From positions 186,001 to 250,000 of the forward strand of contig JAJEEG010000002.1 in assembly GCA_022821085.1 (NCBI GenBank): a stretch of 64,000 nt of DNA, read 5' to 3'. The position numbers were made by a program, and so were the translations under genes. The DNA comes from Candidatus Latescibacterota bacterium (lineage in GTDB: Bacteria > JAAXHH01). The first letter of the stretch is position 1. Each line of letters starts with the position of its first letter. Positions 15,465 to 24,819 of the stretch are shown here, one piece after another. A model generated the notes under the pieces. It was not told the DNA's origin. It made no database searches and worked only from the letters and a program-made list of their open reading frames with translations.

Positions 15465-16370
15465 ATGAAGCTGTCGCACCGGCTCGAATACGCGGGACTT
15501 CGGGTGTTGATGTCGATGACCAGGCGGCTTGCGCCTGCCCGTGCGTCGCAGGTGGGCGACGTACTGGGGGCACTGGTCTTTCACGTGACCGGTATGAGGA
15601 AGAAACTGGTCATGGAGCACCTGGCCCGGGTCTTCGGGATGTCCGGGGATTCCGAGAAGCTTCGAGCCATGTCCCGGTCCGTCTACCGCCAGTTGGGCCG
15701 GACCGCCGTGGAACACGCCCGCCTGCTCGCGGGAAGGACGGCGGACCTGCGGGACCGGCTCGACATCTCGGGAGAAGAACATATCGCCCGTGCCCGCAAC
15801 GGGGGCCGCGGGGTCATTCTGGTCACCGGCCATTTCGGTTACTGGGAGTTGCTTGGCGCGACGGTCGCTATGCTTGGCTATCCCATTACCGTCGTCGCGA
15901 AGAAGCTGCATAATCCCGCCGTCGACGGCCTGGTACACGCGGGGCGCGAGCGTTTGGGCATGGCGGTGGCCACGATGGATAAAGCGCCTGCCGCCGTCTA
16001 CAGGGCGCTTCGGCGCAACGAATGCGTCGGGCTGCTCGCGGACCAGGACGCGGGCGCCGGCGGGGTGTTCGTCGATTTCCTGGGAATCAGGGCGTCCACC
16101 TACCAGGGACCGGCGCTTTTTGCGTTGCGCACGGGCGCTCCCATCGTGCCGTGTTTCATCATTCGATCCGGCCCGGAACGGCACCGTGTCTGTTTCGAAA
16201 CCCCGATCGAGGCGATTACGACCGGTGACGAACCGGCCGACATCGCACGGATTACCCAGGCCTACACGGACGTGCTGGCCCGGTACATCATTGATTATCC
16301 CGATCACTGGTTCTGGGTACACCGGCGGTGGAAGACCCCGGCACCCGAAGATTCAAATCACGTAAAGTAA
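15465..16370 (+). CDS. LpxL/HtrB-type lysophospholipid acyltransferase
   Basis: 301 residues. The family adds secondary acyl chains to lipid A on the inner membrane. The catalytic H(X)4E is present as HFGYWE (H123-E128), preceded by GVILVTG and followed by GLLADQDAG and a PDHWFWVHRRWK C-terminal motif typical of LpxL/LpxM. Hydrophobic residues near the N-terminus could act as a membrane anchor. Downstream a lipoprotein and a heptosyltransferase follow in the same direction, supporting a role in LPS assembly. Which acyl position is modified cannot be told. Confidence 0.9.
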   Translation: MKLSHRLEYAGLRVLMSMTRRLAPARASQVGDVLGALVFHVTGMRKKLVMEHLARVFGMSGDSEKLRAMSRSVYRQLGRTAVEHARLLAGRTADLRDRLDISGEEHIARARNGGRGVILVTGHFGYWELLGATVAMLGYPITVVAKKLHNPAVDGLVHAGRERLGMAVATMDKAPAAVYRALRRNECVGLLADQDAGAGGVFVDFLGIRASTYQGPALFALRTGAPIVPCFIIRSGPERHRVCFETPIEAITTGDEPADIARITQAYTDVLARYIIDYPDHWFWVHRRWKTPAPEDSNHVK

Positions 16371-16384
16371 AGGAGACCCCTTCC

Positions 16385-17077
16385 ATGCCACGCTATCCCG
16401 TCATCGCCATCTGTGCCGTATCGCTGTTCGGTATCTCCGCGGCCTGCGGAAACGGAGGAGAACAGTCCGGCACACGGTCGCCGGAACCGCCGGCCGATCC
16501 TCCGCCGCTGGTGGCGGCGCCCGCCGTCGCGGAGAGCCCGGACGCCCCTGGCGCGTCTCCGGCGAGCGCCCCTGGCGCGTCTCCGCCGAGCGCTCAGGAG
16601 CCATCGACAACGGGTGGAGCCGCGGGAATCGCCTGGACCGTCCCGCCCCGTTGGGAGGTGCAGCCACCCCGCACGATGCGCGTGGCGACCTATCTGATCC
16701 CGAAGGACGCCGAAGACGACGAACCGGGCGAGTGCGCCGTGTTCTTTTTCGGCCGTGGGCAGGGAGGCAGCGTCGACCTGAACCTGCAGCGCTGGCGGGA
16801 ACAGTTCGAGACGGATTCGGGCGGTCAGCCGTCACTGGCCGAGCGTAAGTCGACCATCAACGACCTGGCCGTGACCACGGTGTCCCTGGCGGGGACGTAC
16901 CTCGCCTCCATGGGCCCCATGTTCCAGTCCGGCGCCGTGAAAAAACCGGGCTACAGGATGCTCGGTGCCATTATCGAGGCGCCGGAAGGCAACGTGTTCG
17001 TCAAACTCACCGGACCGGAGAAGACGGTCCTCAGCGCAGAAGGCGAGTTCCAGGCATTTCTGAATTCGCTTAAGTAA
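16385..17077 (+). CDS. Lipoprotein, unknown
   Basis: 230 residues from the ATG at 16385 behind AAAGGAGA. N-terminal signal ending ISAACGNGG, a plausible lipobox with Cys. A Pro/Ala/Ser-rich linker (about 30-80) includes a 24-bp duplication encoding APGASP[AP]S. The remaining about 150 residues form a compact domain (ECAVFFFGRGQGGSVDLNLQ near the start, VFVKLTGPEKTVLSAEGEFQ near the end) like small secreted domains common in environmental genomes; no function is assigned. Located between lpxL-like and heptosyltransferase genes. Confidence 0.8.
   Translation: MPRYPVIAICAVSLFGISAACGNGGEQSGTRSPEPPADPPPLVAAPAVAESPDAPGASPASAPGASPPSAQEPSTTGGAAGIAWTVPPRWEVQPPRTMRVATYLIPKDAEDDEPGECAVFFFGRGQGGSVDLNLQRWREQFETDSGGQPSLAERKSTINDLAVTTVSLAGTYLASMGPMFQSGAVKKPGYRMLGAIIEAPEGNVFVKLTGPEKTVLSAEGEFQAFLNSLK
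16544..16591. repeat. 2 x 24-bp tandem duplication in the lipoprotein linker
   Basis: Two units beginning GCCCCTGGCGCGTCTCC, in frame, differing at one base, encoding the Ala/Pro/Ser linker (about residues 54-69). Confidence 0.88.
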
Positions 17078-17131
17078 AATAACGGCGCGAGGCCCCTTAA
17101 GTCCGCGTTCCGACGAGGCATCTTCAGCGGG

Positions 17132-18169
17132 TTGAACATACTTGTCATACAAACCGCATTCGTGGGCGACCTTGTTTTGTCCACCCCATTGTTCGAAGCG
17201 GCCAGGACGCGGCTGGGTGCCGGTCGCATTGGCGCCGTGGTGCGGCCCGATACGGCGATCCTGCTTCGGAACAATCCCCACGTCGACGATATTTTCGTCT
17301 ACGACAAGCAGGGCGCGCAAAAAGGCCCCCTGGAACTGCTTCGCCTTGCCCGCAGGTTGCGTATCGCCGACTACGATGCGGCGTTGATCCCCCACCGATC
17401 CTTACGAAGCGCACTGCTGGGTTTCCTGGCGGGCATACCCGTCCGGGTGGGCTTCGATCGAAGCGCGGGCAGGCTGCTCCTGACAGACCAGGTCACCTAC
17501 CGGTCCGTCCACGAAGTAGACCGAAACCTCTCTCTTCTGTCATCATGGGAAAGGGATACGGATGGGATTCGCCCGGCCCTGTACCCGGACGATGCGGACC
17601 GGAAACGGGTCGACGCGCTGGTGCGGGAGTCGGGCATTTCGCCGTCCAAACCGCTTTTCGGGGTGAGTCCCGGTTCGGTCTGGGCGACCAAGCGATGGCT
17701 CCCCGGCCGTTACGCCGAGCTGATCCGCCGTCTCGCAGAAAAACACGGATACCGTTCCGTGCTCTTCGGCAGTTCCGGGGACCGGCCGCTTTGCGACGAA
17801 ATCGCCGCCGAGTCCGGTGTCGACCCGCTGAACGCGGCCGGAGCACTGACCCTGCTGCAGTCGGCGGCGCTTGCCGCCCGTTGCACCGCCGTGGTTTCGA
17901 ACGACACGGGGATGAGCCACGTGGCCGCCGCCATGGATACGCCCGTCGTGGCCGTCTTCGGGCCCACGGTACCCGCCTTCGGGTTCGTCCCTCACGGACC
18001 GGGGCACCAGGTCGTCGAGATCCCCCTGGACTGCCGGCCCTGCAGTTCCCATGGCGGGAACCGGTGTCCCATCGGAACCCACGACTGCATGCGCGGCATC
18101 GCCGTGGAGCGGGTGATCGAAGCCGTGGCCGTCCAACTCGATAAACCCGGGCCGTCCGTGGCAGACTGA
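17132..18169 (+). CDS. Glycosyltransferase family 9, heptosyltransferase II-like
   Basis: 345 residues, TTG start giving the canonical MNILVIQTAFVGDLVLSTP. GT9 enzymes transfer heptose from ADP-heptose to the LPS inner core at the cytoplasmic face. Visible: the N-terminal Rossmann domain, GVSPGSVWATKRWLPGRYAE (nucleotide-sugar domain start), SNDTGMSHVAAAMDTP and AVFGPT, all conserved in WaaF/WaaC. A Cys-rich CRPCSSHGGNRCPIGTHDCM motif near the end is also typical of WaaF-like proteins. It agrees with the neighbouring LpxL-type gene. Acceptor unknown. Confidence 0.9.
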   Translation: MNILVIQTAFVGDLVLSTPLFEAARTRLGAGRIGAVVRPDTAILLRNNPHVDDIFVYDKQGAQKGPLELLRLARRLRIADYDAALIPHRSLRSALLGFLAGIPVRVGFDRSAGRLLLTDQVTYRSVHEVDRNLSLLSSWERDTDGIRPALYPDDADRKRVDALVRESGISPSKPLFGVSPGSVWATKRWLPGRYAELIRRLAEKHGYRSVLFGSSGDRPLCDEIAAESGVDPLNAAGALTLLQSAALAARCTAVVSNDTGMSHVAAAMDTPVVAVFGPTVPAFGFVPHGPGHQVVEIPLDCRPCSSHGGNRCPIGTHDCMRGIAVERVIEAVAVQLDKPGPSVAD

Positions 18170-18181
18170 ACAGGAAACAAC

Positions 18182-19126
18182 ATGCGCATTGGCATCATCG
18201 GCCTCATCAACCACGACACCATCTACATGGCCGGCGGCCGCCGGATCCAGGACCTCGGGGGCATATTGTACAACACCACCGTAATGGCCGACCTCGTGGA
18301 CGAAGGCGACGCACTGTATCCCATCAGCCGCATCGGCGCAGACTGCTTCGACGCCATGCGCGCCATCCTGGACCCGCGTCCCGCCGTAAGCACCCGCGGA
18401 ATCTCCCTTTCCCCGGCGGGGACCAGCCGGAACCGGATCCGTTACGACGAAGACCTGGAGAAAATCGAGCAACTGACCAACCACGTGGGCTCCATTACTC
18501 TCGAACAGATCGAACCTTTCCTGGACCTCGACGCCCTGCTGGTGAACTTCATCGTCGGCGACGATGTTACCCTGGAGACCATGAAGGCCGTTCGGGGCAG
18601 CGCCTCCGGGTTGCTTTACCTGGATGTGCACAACCTCTGCCTGGGCATCGACGCGGAGGGCTACCGGCGAAGACGGGCGCCCGGGAACTGGCAGCGATGG
18701 ATCGAGATGTTCGACGTCGTTCAGATGAACGAGGTGGAGGCCCGTCTGCTGGCCGGCTCGGATCACGAAGTGGCGGCTGGAGGGCCGGGCGGACCGTTGG
18801 AAGCCAAAGATGATTTTATCGCCTTCGGAACGTCCGTAATATCACTCGGCCCCTCGGTATGCGTAATCACCCGGGGGGCCCTCGGTCCCGTCACGGTCTA
18901 CCGGAAGGACGGCGAACCAAAGGCCTTTGCCATCCCCTCGGAGCCGGTCCGGGACGTGATCGACACCACCGGCTGCGGGGACGCGTTTGCCGCCGGTTTC
19001 GTAACTGAATTCGCAGCCTCGAAAGACCCGGTCGGCGCGACCCGTCTCGCGAATCGCGTCGCAAGCGTGAACTGCACCGTGGCGGGGCTGCCGGAGAGAG
19101 GAACCTTCGACAATGTCCGTATCTGA
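18182..19126 (+). CDS. PfkB-family carbohydrate kinase
   Basis: 314 residues of the ribokinase/PfkB fold. The C-terminal signature DTTGCGDAFAAGF begins at D261, with D267 the catalytic base. The N-terminal GGILYNT region corresponds to the family's substrate motif. PfkB kinases phosphorylate sugars, nucleosides or related alcohols; the substrate cannot be deduced. It starts 12 bp after the heptosyltransferase and its stop lies 14 bp inside the next gene, so it is both the end of the envelope group and the first gene of the overlapping catabolic-looking series. Confidence 0.88.
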   Translation: MRIGIIGLINHDTIYMAGGRRIQDLGGILYNTTVMADLVDEGDALYPISRIGADCFDAMRAILDPRPAVSTRGISLSPAGTSRNRIRYDEDLEKIEQLTNHVGSITLEQIEPFLDLDALLVNFIVGDDVTLETMKAVRGSASGLLYLDVHNLCLGIDAEGYRRRRAPGNWQRWIEMFDVVQMNEVEARLLAGSDHEVAAGGPGGPLEAKDDFIAFGTSVISLGPSVCVITRGALGPVTVYRKDGEPKAFAIPSEPVRDVIDTTGCGDAFAAGFVTEFAASKDPVGATRLANRVASVNCTVAGLPERGTFDNVRI

Positions 19127-19865
19127 CGAAACCGTTGTCATTCTTTTCCGTGGCGGACGCTTGCCTGAGTGGCATCGGCTCGACCAGGCCCGTCGGGCCG
19201 ACTACGAGCGCCTGCACGTCGACCTGATGCTGTCGGTTGCCAGCCGCCATGGCCTGATCGGCATCCACGGTTACCGGCTGATGGGACCCCGTGGAAGCTG
19301 GGAGCGGTTCTGGACCATCGAATTCCCGGATCTCGCCGGCGCAGAGGACTGGATGTCGGCCGAAGCGGAACCGCCATACGGACGCTACGGGTTATACGAC
19401 TATACCCTTGCCCGACGCTGGCAGCCGGAGTGCCTCAACTGGCTGCCGCGCAAGGCCGAACCGCCCGTGGACCCCGGCCGCGATCCGCACACGATCCCGC
19501 CGCTGGCCGCCGATACTTCGTCGATCGTCCTGCTGGCGTTCGGCGGCCGGCACCGGGGTGCGGGACAGGCAGGCCGGTCGGGCCTGGATGATTGTGCGGA
19601 GCATGACGAAGAGCGATGGCGGCGCATGCGGGAGGTGAGCCGGGACCACGGACTCATCCATGGCGAGGTATTCCGGCTGATGGGCACCAGTGACCGCGGC
19701 GAATTCGCCTGGGTCCTGGAATTCCCCGATCTGTCGGGCATCGAGGCCTGGATCGGCACGGAGACGGCGCCTCCGCTGGCCGCCTGTCAGCGGCACGATT
19801 TCCAGGTCGCCAGGCGCTGGGCGCCCGAGTACTTCGCCACCTGGGAGGCGGGATGGGGAGGGTGA
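19113..19865 (+). CDS. Protein with an internally duplicated ~105-residue domain
   Basis: 250 residues in two similar halves. Half 1 (about 8-110) contains HGLIGIHGYRLMG, WTIEFPDLAGAEDWM and LARRWQPECLNWL. Half 2 (about 130-248) contains HGLIHGEVFRLMG, WVLEFPDLSGIEAWI and VARRWAPEYFATW. The pattern suggests a tandem dimeric alpha/beta-barrel (ferredoxin-like) fold, which often pairs two domains around one site; this is inference. No catalytic residue is recognisable. The ATG overlaps the PfkB gene by 14 bp. Confidence 0.7.
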   Translation: MSVSDETVVILFRGGRLPEWHRLDQARRADYERLHVDLMLSVASRHGLIGIHGYRLMGPRGSWERFWTIEFPDLAGAEDWMSAEAEPPYGRYGLYDYTLARRWQPECLNWLPRKAEPPVDPGRDPHTIPPLAADTSSIVLLAFGGRHRGAGQAGRSGLDDCAEHDEERWRRMREVSRDHGLIHGEVFRLMGTSDRGEFAWVLEFPDLSGIEAWIGTETAPPLAACQRHDFQVARRWAPEYFATWEAGWGG

Positions 19866-20002
19866 CAGGCTGGTAGGCGCTGCGGTATGTTAAACGGGCA
19901 AATACGCCCCATAATTCCCTTGGACGCGGCGCCTGGATTCGTCATTTTACTTCGTCGAGCATCTCGGTGACCCGATCGACTACATCGACCGACCGGAACA
20001 TC

Positions 20003-20302
20003 ATGTCTCCAACGCCCCCGAACTCAGGCGTCAGGCAGCGGCTGCTGTACCTCCATGCGCGGACGCCCAGTGTTTTCTCCGAAATCCTGGGGTATACGCC
20101 CGTCGAGCCCGTCCGGGACTACCGGGCGGAGATCACGGCGGATGTCCCCGACTGGCCCTATAACACCGTGCACGACGCGCTCGTCGACGGGTGGCAGATC
20201 GTGCAGTTCCCCCATCTCCAGGCGCCCATCAACGACCGGGACCTGGACGTCGTGGGATACGAGTTCATCTTGCAGAAACTGGAGGAGGTCCAGGATGGAT
20301 AA
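20003..20302 (+). CDS. Small hypothetical protein
   Basis: 99 residues from the ATG at 20003 (an ATG at 19967 is possible). No recognised domain. Mixed charge with aromatic stretches (DYRAEITADVPDWPY, GWQIVQFPHLQAP) and a C-terminal helix (GYEFILQKLEEVQ) point to a small globular protein. Its stop overlaps the dioxygenase start by 8 bp, and the GGAGGAGG ribosome site for that gene lies inside its last codons, so the two are probably coupled. Confidence 0.6.
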   Translation: MSPTPPNSGVRQRLLYLHARTPSVFSEILGYTPVEPVRDYRAEITADVPDWPYNTVHDALVDGWQIVQFPHLQAPINDRDLDVVGYEFILQKLEEVQDG

Positions 20303-21083
20303 GTCCCATCTGCTCACGGATATGGAGATGGTCGGATTTATCGTGAACGGCTATCACCTGCTCGAGCTCGATTTGCCCGAGGGACTCAACGAGCGTATCG
20401 CCGGCCGGCTGGAGGAATTGGACCACAATCCCGGCGACGCCATCGCGGAGGAGGTGCCCGAACTCTGGCAGGCGATCGAACATCCCGCCGTGGAAGGCGC
20501 CCTGGTCAGCCTGCTCGGCGAGGACTACGAGGTACAGGGCCACCGCCACTGGCACTGCAAGCAGCCGCACACCGGACACATGTCCTGGCACCAGGACAGC
20601 ACCAACAACCGGGACAACCGGATCGACCGGCTCCTCGGGCTGTTCTATCCGACCGACATCACCCCGGAGATGGGTCCCACGATCATCGTCCCGGGCACGC
20701 AGTTCCGCAACGCGCCCACGGACCGCATGGCCACCTATACCAATATCCATGGGCAAGTGCCGATGGTCGTCAGGGCCGGGACCTTCGCCCTGACCCACTA
20801 CGACCTCTGGCACGGCACCGCGGCCAATCGAACATCCTTGAAACGCCACATGATCAAGTTCCTGTTCAGGCGGGTGCGGGACAACCGCGCACCGACCTGG
20901 AACCACGATCCCGAAGCCATGAACGTACCCACGGCCTGGGGCGGGAAACGGGACGATCCCAAGAATGTCCTGTCTTTCGGCAACCCCATCGGCGTCGGAC
21001 AGAGCGATCACTACAAGGAGCGCCAGATTCGGTGGAAATGCTGGAACAACCTGCTGGGAGTCGCCGATGCGTCTGACGGTTAG
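20295..21083 (+). CDS. Phytanoyl-CoA dioxygenase (PhyH)-family protein (1)
   Basis: 262 residues; start chosen from GGAGGAGG at 20281-20288. The Fe(II)/2-oxoglutarate oxygenase core is seen as H99 and D101 in SWHQDST, H173 in DLWHGTAANRT, and R184 as probable 2-oxoglutarate ligand. Bacterial PhyH relatives hydroxylate diverse small molecules, so the name does not imply phytanoyl-CoA. Embedded between a small protein and a TIM-barrel isomerase with overlaps on both sides, it likely acts on the intermediate of this operon. Confidence 0.85.
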   Translation: MDKSHLLTDMEMVGFIVNGYHLLELDLPEGLNERIAGRLEELDHNPGDAIAEEVPELWQAIEHPAVEGALVSLLGEDYEVQGHRHWHCKQPHTGHMSWHQDSTNNRDNRIDRLLGLFYPTDITPEMGPTIIVPGTQFRNAPTDRMATYTNIHGQVPMVVRAGTFALTHYDLWHGTAANRTSLKRHMIKFLFRRVRDNRAPTWNHDPEAMNVPTAWGGKRDDPKNVLSFGNPIGVGQSDHYKERQIRWKCWNNLLGVADASDG

Positions 21084-21909
21084 CAACCATTCCTTCGAGT
21101 ATCTCGACCTGGAGGGCACGCTGGCGCTGGCCCGGGCCATCGGCTTCAAAGGCGTGGACATCGCCGGGTTCCACGACCGAGGGCGATGCAGCCTGGAGCC
21201 GGACGAAGTGGGCGCGGATCCGATGGGCCATGCGAACCGCCTCAACCGCATGCTGGCGAAATACGAACTGGAGGCCGTCGATTTCTTTCCGCAGTTCGGC
21301 GCATCCCTCGAAGAACGCTCCTTCAATGCCCCGGACCCCGCGGTGCGTAAGCGGAACAGGGCTTCATTCGAGGGGATCATCCGCTTCTGCGAGGCCGTCG
21401 GCATACCGGGATTCACGATCAGCCCGGGCACGCACCACCCTGGCCGTTCCTTCGAAGAGAATCTCGACACGGCCGTCGAAGCCATGAACGACCTGACCGA
21501 TCTGGCCGGCGAACGGGACATCACGGTCCGCTTCGAACCCCACGTCCAATCCGTCGTCGACACCCCGGAAAGGGCGCTGGCCCTGCTGGAACGGGCGCCA
21601 AAGGCCACGGTCACGCTGGATTACTCGCACTTCGTCATGCAGTACGTCCCCGAGGAACGGATCCACCCGCTCCTCGCCCGTACCGACCATTTCCACATCC
21701 GCGCGGCTCGGCCCGGAAAACTGCAGTCCCGGCTCGACGAGAACACCATCGATTTCGTGGACATCGCCCGGCGGCTCGAAGGACTGGGCTACCGGGGCTG
21801 CCTGTCCATCGAATTCGTGTACATGACGTGGTTCGACTGCAACCGGGTCGACTGCCTGACGGAGACCATCTTCACGAAAGACCTCATGCAGCCGCACGTG
21901 CCGGTGTGA
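21067..21909 (+). CDS. Sugar phosphate isomerase/epimerase-like TIM barrel
   Basis: 280 residues; the ATG at 21067 lies 17 bp inside the dioxygenase gene. AP-endonuclease-2/xylose-isomerase-like family. Putative metal ligands are seen in GFTISPGTHH, VRFEPHVQSV (Glu), VTLDYSHFVMQ (Asp/His), DHFHIRAARPG and the C-terminal SIEFVY (Glu). Members isomerise or epimerise sugars, inosose or related polyols. Role in the operon: probable interconversion of a sugar or cyclitol acid; substrate unknown. Confidence 0.85.
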   Translation: MRLTVSNHSFEYLDLEGTLALARAIGFKGVDIAGFHDRGRCSLEPDEVGADPMGHANRLNRMLAKYELEAVDFFPQFGASLEERSFNAPDPAVRKRNRASFEGIIRFCEAVGIPGFTISPGTHHPGRSFEENLDTAVEAMNDLTDLAGERDITVRFEPHVQSVVDTPERALALLERAPKATVTLDYSHFVMQYVPEERIHPLLARTDHFHIRAARPGKLQSRLDENTIDFVDIARRLEGLGYRGCLSIEFVYMTWFDCNRVDCLTETIFTKDLMQPHVPV

Positions 21910-21915
21910 CGCGAC

Positions 21916-23355
21916 ATGCCCGACCTTTTCGCCGGCACCGCCCGGCGCGTGATCAACCCACCCCTGGGAATCCGGACCTTCGGCTTCAGTTCGCGGGAAG
22001 GACTCGTCCAGTCGATCGAGAGCGATCTGACGGCCACGGCGCTGGTCCTTTCGGACGGTAAGTCCAAGGTCGTGATCATCGCGACGGATACCGGGTGGAT
22101 GGACCTGCCCGTGATGAACGGCCTGCGGGAGCGCGTCGCAGAAGCGGTGGGTACCGCTTCCTCCCACGTCATGGTCAATATCAACCATACCCACAGCTCG
22201 CCGGCCGCGCCGGAGTGGTTCCCCGATGAACCCGGACAGATCGCGCTGCAGTCCCGCTACCAGGAGGATCTGTGCGGCTGGATCACGGAGACGGCGCGGG
22301 AGGCGGACGAACGGAAGGTTACGTCGCGCATCGGCGCGGGCCGGGGCGATTGCCGCATCGGGGTTTACCGCCGGGAAACCGATCCCGCCGGAGAGATCTT
22401 CCTCGGCGAAGTACCCGGCCATCCGACCGACCCGGCCGTGGGGGTCCTGCGCGTGGACGACCTGGAAGGCCGTCCCATCGCGACGTTGTTCTCCTACGGC
22501 TGCCACCCGGTTACTGTCGGACCTCGGTCCATGGTGGCTTCGCCGGATTTCCCGGGCGCGGCGAGGGACCTGGTCGAGCACGCTATCGGAGGACTGTCGT
22601 TCTTTCTCCAGGGCTGCGGCGGAAACATCATGCCGCAGGGCGGCCTGAGCATGGAGGCCGACTGCAGGGACGAGAAAGACCGTATCGGGGCAACGCTGGG
22701 TGCCGAGGTCGTCAAGACCTCCGCGGCCATCCACACCCACCGGAAGCGCGGGGAGCGCGAGCGCATGGGATCGCTGTCCCGCATTTCCGTCTGGCCCTGG
22801 GAGCCGGTCACCGGCGAGGCCTGTACCCGCCTGGCCGCCAGGGACGAAACCCTCTCACTCGGATTCATCGACCTGCCGCCCCTCGACGAGGCGCGGGCCA
22901 TCAGGGCGGAATGCCACGAGGCGCGGGACAAAGTCCGCGCACAGGGCGGCGAAGTTTGGGAGTTTCTCGTCACCACGCGATTCGCGGACTGGAGCGACCG
23001 GCTCGTCGAGGCCGTCGAAACCGGCGGCGCCTCGATCGACGTGGTGGTCCAGGCCATACGGATTAACGATATCATCCTGGCCGCGAACAGCACGGAAACC
23101 TTTTTCGAAACCGGACTGGCCATCAAGGCCGGTTCGCCGTTCCCCCATACCCTGGCCATGGGTTACACCAACGGATGCGTATGCTACCTGCCCAGGGCGG
23201 AGGATTACCCGGCGGGCGGCTGGGACATCCGCAAGCGCTGGTACGGCGTGCCAGATTTGCTATTCCAGGCCTACAGCATGCCCACGGCCATCCACCCCGA
23301 TTCGGAGCAGCGGGTCGTCGACTCCACACTCGCACTGATCGAAGGGTTGCGATGA
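21916..23355 (+). CDS. Neutral/alkaline ceramidase N-terminal-domain-like hydrolase
   Basis: 479 residues. It begins with the family pattern AGTARRVINPPLG; NINHTHSSPAA and LFSYGCHPVTVG contain the His residues that bind zinc in ceramidases, and FFLQGCGGNIMP matches the conserved core. No signal peptide and no C-terminal ceramidase domain, as in many environmental members annotated only as 'ceramidase N-terminal domain'. An amidase acting on a small amide is plausible, ceramide unlikely. Overlaps or abuts the aminotransferase gene. Confidence 0.8.
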   Translation: MPDLFAGTARRVINPPLGIRTFGFSSREGLVQSIESDLTATALVLSDGKSKVVIIATDTGWMDLPVMNGLRERVAEAVGTASSHVMVNINHTHSSPAAPEWFPDEPGQIALQSRYQEDLCGWITETAREADERKVTSRIGAGRGDCRIGVYRRETDPAGEIFLGEVPGHPTDPAVGVLRVDDLEGRPIATLFSYGCHPVTVGPRSMVASPDFPGAARDLVEHAIGGLSFFLQGCGGNIMPQGGLSMEADCRDEKDRIGATLGAEVVKTSAAIHTHRKRGERERMGSLSRISVWPWEPVTGEACTRLAARDETLSLGFIDLPPLDEARAIRAECHEARDKVRAQGGEVWEFLVTTRFADWSDRLVEAVETGGASIDVVVQAIRINDIILAANSTETFFETGLAIKAGSPFPHTLAMGYTNGCVCYLPRAEDYPAGGWDIRKRWYGVPDLLFQAYSMPTAIHPDSEQRVVDSTLALIEGLR

Positions 23356-23387
23356 TCGCGCCCGTGCGGCGCAAGCGAGGATTGCAC

Positions 23388-24761
23388 ATGGGTGATGAAT
23401 CGTTCGAGGCACACAGGAAGTCCCGCCCCAGGGCTACGGAACTGTATTCGCGCGCGCTGGAATCACTGGCCGGCGGGGTGGGTCACGACCTGCGCAGGGG
23501 CCATCCCCTTCCGCTGTACATTTCCCGCGCGGCAGGCTCACGCAAGTGGGACGAGGACGGCCGGGAATACATCGACTACGGCATGGGCAACGCCGCGCTG
23601 CTGCTGGGGCACGCGCCGCCGGAAGTTTGCCGGGCCATGCGCGACGCCCTTGATCTGGGCTTTCATTTCGGCAACGACCATCCGATGCAGCTGGAATGGG
23701 CCGAGCTGATCCAGAAACTGGTCCCCTGTGCGGAACGAGTGCGCTTCGTGAACTCGGGGTCAGAGGGCAGCATGCTCGCGCTCCGCGTTGCCCGGGCCGT
23801 CACCGGCAAGACCAGGGTGCTGCGTTTCGAGGGACACTTCAGCGGATGGCACGACGGCGTGGGCAAGGGGGCCATGATCCCCTTCGACGAACCCGTCTCT
23901 GCGGGCATCCCTTCGGCCGTCCTCGACACGATCGAAGTCATCCCGGCGGACCTCGACCGCGTCGCCGAAGTGCTGGAGAAGGACCGGGACATCGCCGCCG
24001 TCATGCTGGAGCCGTCCGGCGCATCCTGGGGTACCGGACCCCTGACCGTGGCCTTCAACGAGGGGCTTCGCGATCTGACCCGGAACCACGGCGTGCTTCT
24101 GGTCTACGACGAAGTTATAACGGGATTCCGCTACGCGCCGGGCGGCTACCAGGAATACGCCGGGATCACGCCGGACATGAGTTTCCACGGCAAGATCGTG
24201 GCCGGCGGCATGCCGGGCGGCGTGCTCGCGGGCCGCGCCGACATCATGGAGGTATTCGACTACACCGGCGACGCCCACCGGGACCGGTACGAACGGGTGC
24301 ACCACCTGGGGACCTTCAACGCCAACCCGGTCTCCACCGCCGCCGGCATTGCCACCCTGAAACGCGTGGCCACCGGTCTGCCCCACGAGCGGGCGAACCG
24401 GCTGGCCGGGCAGTTGCGCCAGGGCATGGACAGCATCCTCCGCGCGGAAGGCGTGGCCGGTTACGTCTACGGCGACGCGTCCATCTTCCACGTCTACCTG
24501 GAGCCCTTTCCCGGAAGCGGCGCCTCCGACCGTGAACGACTGGTCACCCGCGACGTGAACGTCCTCAAGGGGATCCCGGCTTCCGTGGTTTCCGCCTTCC
24601 AGAAGACGCTGCTCGCGCGCGGCATCGACCTGGTCTCCTACACGGGAGGCGTCACCTCCTCCGCCCATACCGACGAGGATATCGCGTTGACGCTGGACGC
24701 CTTCGGAGACGTCATACGGGCCCTGGTCCGCGAGCGCGTGATCGCGACACTCCGGCAATAG
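23388..24761 (+). CDS. Class III aminotransferase (glutamate-1-semialdehyde aminomutase-like)
   Basis: 457 residues from the ATG at 23388 (GAGG 7-8 bp upstream). An ATG at 23352 overlapping the previous stop as ATGA is a real alternative adding 12 residues. PLP fold type I: RVRFVNSGSEG (cofactor loop), LVYDEVITGFR, and PLP lysine K269 in HGKIVAGGMPGG. It resembles HemL, but genomic context argues for a catabolic transaminase or aminomutase rather than haem synthesis. With the adjacent hydrolase it could release and transfer an amino group. Confidence 0.85.
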   Translation: MGDESFEAHRKSRPRATELYSRALESLAGGVGHDLRRGHPLPLYISRAAGSRKWDEDGREYIDYGMGNAALLLGHAPPEVCRAMRDALDLGFHFGNDHPMQLEWAELIQKLVPCAERVRFVNSGSEGSMLALRVARAVTGKTRVLRFEGHFSGWHDGVGKGAMIPFDEPVSAGIPSAVLDTIEVIPADLDRVAEVLEKDRDIAAVMLEPSGASWGTGPLTVAFNEGLRDLTRNHGVLLVYDEVITGFRYAPGGYQEYAGITPDMSFHGKIVAGGMPGGVLAGRADIMEVFDYTGDAHRDRYERVHHLGTFNANPVSTAAGIATLKRVATGLPHERANRLAGQLRQGMDSILRAEGVAGYVYGDASIFHVYLEPFPGSGASDRERLVTRDVNVLKGIPASVVSAFQKTLLARGIDLVSYTGGVTSSAHTDEDIALTLDAFGDVIRALVRERVIATLRQ

Positions 24762-24819
24762 GAAACCAGGGCGTGCAAAACGGTTCATCTCATCGTCTTA
24801 ACCAGGAGCGATAAGTCAC

